Assembly (NCBI GenBank): GCA_025463965.1
Contig: JAODBN010000387.1
Location: 1 to 7,765, forward strand
DNA from: Acidimicrobiaceae bacterium
GTDB taxonomy: Bacteria > Actinomycetota > Acidimicrobiia > Acidimicrobiales > Bog-793
Direction: 5' to 3'
DNA length: 7,765 bases
Made by a program: the position numbers and the translations under genes. Under the pieces are notes generated by a model. That model searched no databases and was not told where the DNA came from. It worked only from the letters and a program-made list of their open reading frames with translations. Below are positions 5,671 through 7,765 of the stretch, one piece after another. Each line of letters opens with the position of its first letter. Within the stretch, counting starts at the first letter, position 1.

Positions 5671-5700
5671 GAACGTGGGCAGTCGCCCACGTTCTTCCAT
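5671..5700 (+). terminator. leader hairpin, candidate transcription attenuator of rimP-nusA
   Basis: GAACGTGGGC (5671-5680) and GCCCACGTTC (5685-5694) pair perfectly over 10 bp around an AGTC tetraloop. The trail after the stem is TTCCATTT, U-rich but interrupted. The hairpin lies between the -10 box and rimP, so as an intrinsic terminator it would cut off the operon early. Weak or interrupted U-tracts are typical of terminators that need NusA, whose gene lies in this operon. Confidence 0.6.
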
Positions 5701-5815
5701 TTCGGCCCCGTTGACCTGCGAGATCGCAGATGTACAGCAGCACCAGGAAACCAGGTAGTAGTCGGTGGCGGCGCCCGAAAGGCGGAGCGCAGGAACGGTC
5801 GAGAGGAGGCCAGCG

Positions 5816-6454
5816 GTGGTCGTGACAGACGAGCAGCTCTTGCACGCCTTCGCAGCCCCCGCGGCGGCCCTCGGGGTCGAGCTCGACGACGTCGAGCTGA
5901 ACAAGGGCATCCTGCTTGTCACCGTGGACCGCCCCGGTGGCCTCGATCTCGAGGCCGTTGCCGAGGTGGCCCGTGCGCTTTCGGAGTTCCTCGACGAGCA
6001 CGACGAGCTGGCTCCGGAGGAGCGCTACGAGCTCGAGGTGTCGAGTCCGGGGCTCGAGCGCAAGCTGCGCCGCCCCGAGCAGTTCGTCCGGGCGCTCGGT
6101 GAGCGGGTGAACTTGAAGACCCGTCCCGGGGTGAGCGGTGACCGACGCCTCGAGGGCGTGCTTCGAGAGGCCGGCGACGAGGGATTCACCTTGGAGCTCG
6201 ACGGCGCGGAGCTGCGGCGACTCGCCTATAGCGAGGTGGACCGGGCCCGGACAGTCTTCGACTGGCAGGCGGCGCTCTCCGAGCGGCGCGCCACGGAGAA
6301 GGCGGCTGCCGAAGGCGCCGAGGACGCGGCCAAGCCTGCGGGCTCGGCCAAGCGCGCAAAGACCGGCAACGCGAAAAAGGCCGGCACCAGCGCAGAGGCG
6401 AAGGCAAGCGGCGAGAAGAAGCAACAGACGAGGGAGAGGGCGACACGGTCATGA
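5816..6454 (+). CDS. rimP: ribosome maturation factor RimP
   Basis: A 212-residue cytoplasmic factor that helps assemble the 30S ribosomal subunit. The N-terminal RimP domain covers roughly residues 5-80, with VELDDVELNKGILLVTVDRPGGLDLEAVAEVARALSEFLD and the family signature YELEVSSPGLERKLRRPEQF (71-90). The Sm-like C-terminal domain follows (VRALGERVNLKTR to LAYSEVDRARTVFDW, 91-150). Residues 156-212 are a Lys/Ala-rich, presumably disordered extension with 15 Lys/Arg against 8 Asp/Glu, longer than most RimP proteins, which end near the Sm-like domain. The start is GTG at 5816, six bases after AGGAGG (5804-5809); GTG at 5822 and GTG at 5765 are weaker choices. The TGA overlaps the nusA ATG (ATGA), so the two are translationally coupled. 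Confidence 0.93.
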   Translation: MVVTDEQLLHAFAAPAAALGVELDDVELNKGILLVTVDRPGGLDLEAVAEVARALSEFLDEHDELAPEERYELEVSSPGLERKLRRPEQFVRALGERVNLKTRPGVSGDRRLEGVLREAGDEGFTLELDGAELRRLAYSEVDRARTVFDWQAALSERRATEKAAAEGAEDAAKPAGSAKRAKTGNAKKAGTSAEAKASGEKKQQTRERATRS

Positions 6455-7749
6455 GCACGACGAACTTCGAGTTCCTGGACGCGCTTCAGCAGATTGCGCG
6501 TGACAAGGGCATCGCGGTCGACACCCTGCTCGAGGCCCTCGCCAACGCGTTGGTGGCGGCCTACAAGCGGCTCCCGCGCGCAGCCGAGGAGGCCTTCGTC
6601 ACGATCGACTCCGACTCGGGCGAGATCCGTGTCTACGGACAGGAGCTCGACGAGGACGGAAACGTGGTCCGAGAGTGGGACGACACCCCCGACGACTTCG
6701 GCCGCATCGCCGCCCAGGCCGCCAAGCAGGTCATCCTGCAGCGCATCCGCGAGGCCGAGCGCGACCTCAAGTACGAGGAGTACGCCGGTCGCGAGGGCGA
6801 CATCGTGACAGGGATCATCCAGCAGAACGACAACCGCTACACCCTGCTGGACCTCGGCAAGGTCGAGGCCCTGCTGCCCCAGGCCGAGCAGGTCCCCTAC
6901 GAGCACTACGACCACGGGGCCCGGCTGAAGGCCTACATCGTGGAGGTCCGCAAGACCTCCAAGGGTCCCCAGATCGTCGTGTCGCGAAGCCACCCGGGCC
7001 TCATCAAGCGGCTCTTCGAGCTGGAGGTGCCCGAGATCTCCAACGGCGTCGTCGAGCTGAAGGCGTGCGCCCGTGAGCCGGGGCACCGCACGAAGATCGC
7101 CGTGTGGTCCAACGACAACAACGTGGACCCCGTCGGGGCCTGTGTCGGCGCCCGGGGCGCGCGCGTCCGGATGGTCACCAACGAGCTGCGCGGCGAGAAG
7201 GTGGACATCGTCCCCTTCTCCGACGACCCCTCGGAGTTCGTCGCCCGCGCCCTCCAGCCAGCCCGGGTGAAGGAGGTCCGCCTCGACGAGACCACTGGCA
7301 CGGCGACCGTCGTCGTGCACGACTACCAGCTCTCCCTCGCCATCGGCAAGGAAGGCCAGAACGCCCGGCTCGCCGCTCGTCTGACCGGATGGCGGATCGA
7401 CATCAAAAGCGAGACCCAGCTGGCCGACGAAGAGGCCAGCTACGCCGGTGAGGACTGGGCCGAGGGCGAGTGGGTGCAGAACGAGGCCGGCGAGATGGTC
7501 TTCCAGCCCGCCGGTGGCGGTGCGGCCATCTCGATGAGCGAGTGGGCCCAGGGCGACACCCCGGACGGCGCGCCGGTGCCAGACGGCGTGCCCCTCACTC
7601 CGGCTGAGGCGGCCGACGAGCTCGGACAGGCGCCGACCGGCGACCTGCCCGGGGGAGTGGACGGCGCGCAGCCGCCGGAGGCTCCCTCCGAGGGCGACGA
7701 GGTCTCCGACGAGGTCGAGGCGGCCACCGAGCCAGAGGAAGCCTCGTAA
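6451..7749 (+). CDS. nusA: transcription termination/antitermination protein NusA
   Basis: A complete 432-residue NusA. It has the RNA-polymerase-binding N-terminal domain (about 1-112: FEFLDALQQIARDKGI, RIAAQAAKQVILQRIREAERD), the S1 domain (about 114-180, GDIVTGIIQQNDNRYTLLDLG to IVVSRSHPGLIKRLFELEVPEI), KH1 with its GARG loop at 233-236 (VGACVGARGARVRMVTNEL, GEKVDIVPFS), and KH2 with its GKEG loop at 299-302 (LAIGKEGQNARLAARLTGWRIDI). It binds RNA polymerase and nascent RNA and modulates pausing, termination and antitermination. After KH2, residues 321-432 form a Gly/Pro/Asp/Glu-rich tail with no Lys or Arg, and the AR repeats of the Escherichia coli protein are not seen. ATG at 6451 overlaps the rimP stop, and AGGGAGAGGG (6431-6440) lies upstream. 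In relatives ylxR and infB follow; the window ends 16 bases after the stop. Confidence 0.96.
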   Translation: MSTTNFEFLDALQQIARDKGIAVDTLLEALANALVAAYKRLPRAAEEAFVTIDSDSGEIRVYGQELDEDGNVVREWDDTPDDFGRIAAQAAKQVILQRIREAERDLKYEEYAGREGDIVTGIIQQNDNRYTLLDLGKVEALLPQAEQVPYEHYDHGARLKAYIVEVRKTSKGPQIVVSRSHPGLIKRLFELEVPEISNGVVELKACAREPGHRTKIAVWSNDNNVDPVGACVGARGARVRMVTNELRGEKVDIVPFSDDPSEFVARALQPARVKEVRLDETTGTATVVVHDYQLSLAIGKEGQNARLAARLTGWRIDIKSETQLADEEASYAGEDWAEGEWVQNEAGEMVFQPAGGGAAISMSEWAQGDTPDGAPVPDGVPLTPAEAADELGQAPTGDLPGGVDGAQPPEAPSEGDEVSDEVEAATEPEEAS

Positions 7750-7765
7750 GCCGAGGCGGTCGGCG

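Larger units (their letters stand above)
5443..5815. promoter_or_regulatory. 373-bp divergent control region between the BTAD gene and rimP
   Basis: No gene is seen on either strand. It holds, in order, the BTAD ribosome-binding site, a 15-nt palindrome (5531-5545) inside a very GC-rich block, an extended -10 box (5625-5633), a perfect 10-bp hairpin with a U-rich trail (5671-5700), a smaller hairpin CTGCG/CGCAG (5716-5729), a tandem ACCAGG repeat (5742-5747 and 5750-5755), and the rimP ribosome-binding site AGGAGG (5804-5809). No -10/-35 pair for the BTAD gene could be chosen with confidence. Confidence 0.6.

Noticed and set aside
5711..5738. TTGACC as a -35 box for a second rimP promoter
   Set aside because: The hexamer 16 bp downstream is TACAGC, lacking the final T of the -10 consensus; the upstream extended -10 is much better.
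6226..7320. 364-residue minus-strand open frame opposite nusA
   Set aside because: It is a Leu/Val/Asp-rich complement of the NusA frame, which has unambiguous S1 and KH domains.

Overview
This is a high-GC bacterial window, most likely from an actinobacterium (Actinomycetota). The pointers are strong G/C preference at third codon positions, several GTG starts, a likely F420-dependent PPOX-fold oxidoreductase, an InhA-type enoyl-ACP reductase, a BTAD/SARP-type regulator and a rimP-nusA operon. The class cannot be fixed from the sequence alone; an Acidimicrobiia-like lineage is a guess. No CRISPR array, insertion sequence, phage module or obvious new multi-gene system is visible. The window is chromosomal housekeeping plus small accessory genes.

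Left part (1-2425): the window opens in the 3' end of a probable TetR-family regulator. A small F420/flavin PPOX-fold protein starts inside its stop codon. After about 180 bp come minus-strand genes, read right to left: a YciI/DGPF-domain protein (2425-2006), a GC-rich hairpin that may terminate it, a 59-residue acidic disordered small ORF (1894-1715), the InhA-like fabI (1632-856), and tRNA-Cys(GCA) with an encoded CCA (786-712). The tRNA has its own plausible promoter in the short gap after fabI.

Middle (2426-3972): a classical SDR oxidoreductase is divergent from the YciI gene and is followed by a terminator-like hairpin. Next is a small ferredoxin-fold (monooxygenase/cyclase-like) gene broken by a frameshift, probably an internal deletion. 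It converges on the BTAD regulator gene.

Right part (3973-7765): a 489-aa BTAD transcriptional regulator on the minus strand has only the soluble C-terminal part of what is often a much larger protein. A 373-bp divergent intergenic region holds a 15-nt palindrome, an extended -10 promoter and a perfect 10-bp hairpin with an interrupted U-rich tail. The hairpin is a candidate attenuator for the rimP-nusA operon that follows. RimP carries a Lys/Ala-rich tail and overlaps nusA by ATGA. NusA ends in a tail of more than 110 residues with no Lys or Arg and many acidic residues. The operon probably continues beyond the window.

The observations most worth a second look are the leader attenuator with the opposite-charge tails of RimP and NusA, the soluble BTAD protein, the acidic small ORF upstream of fabI, and the frameshifted small gene.
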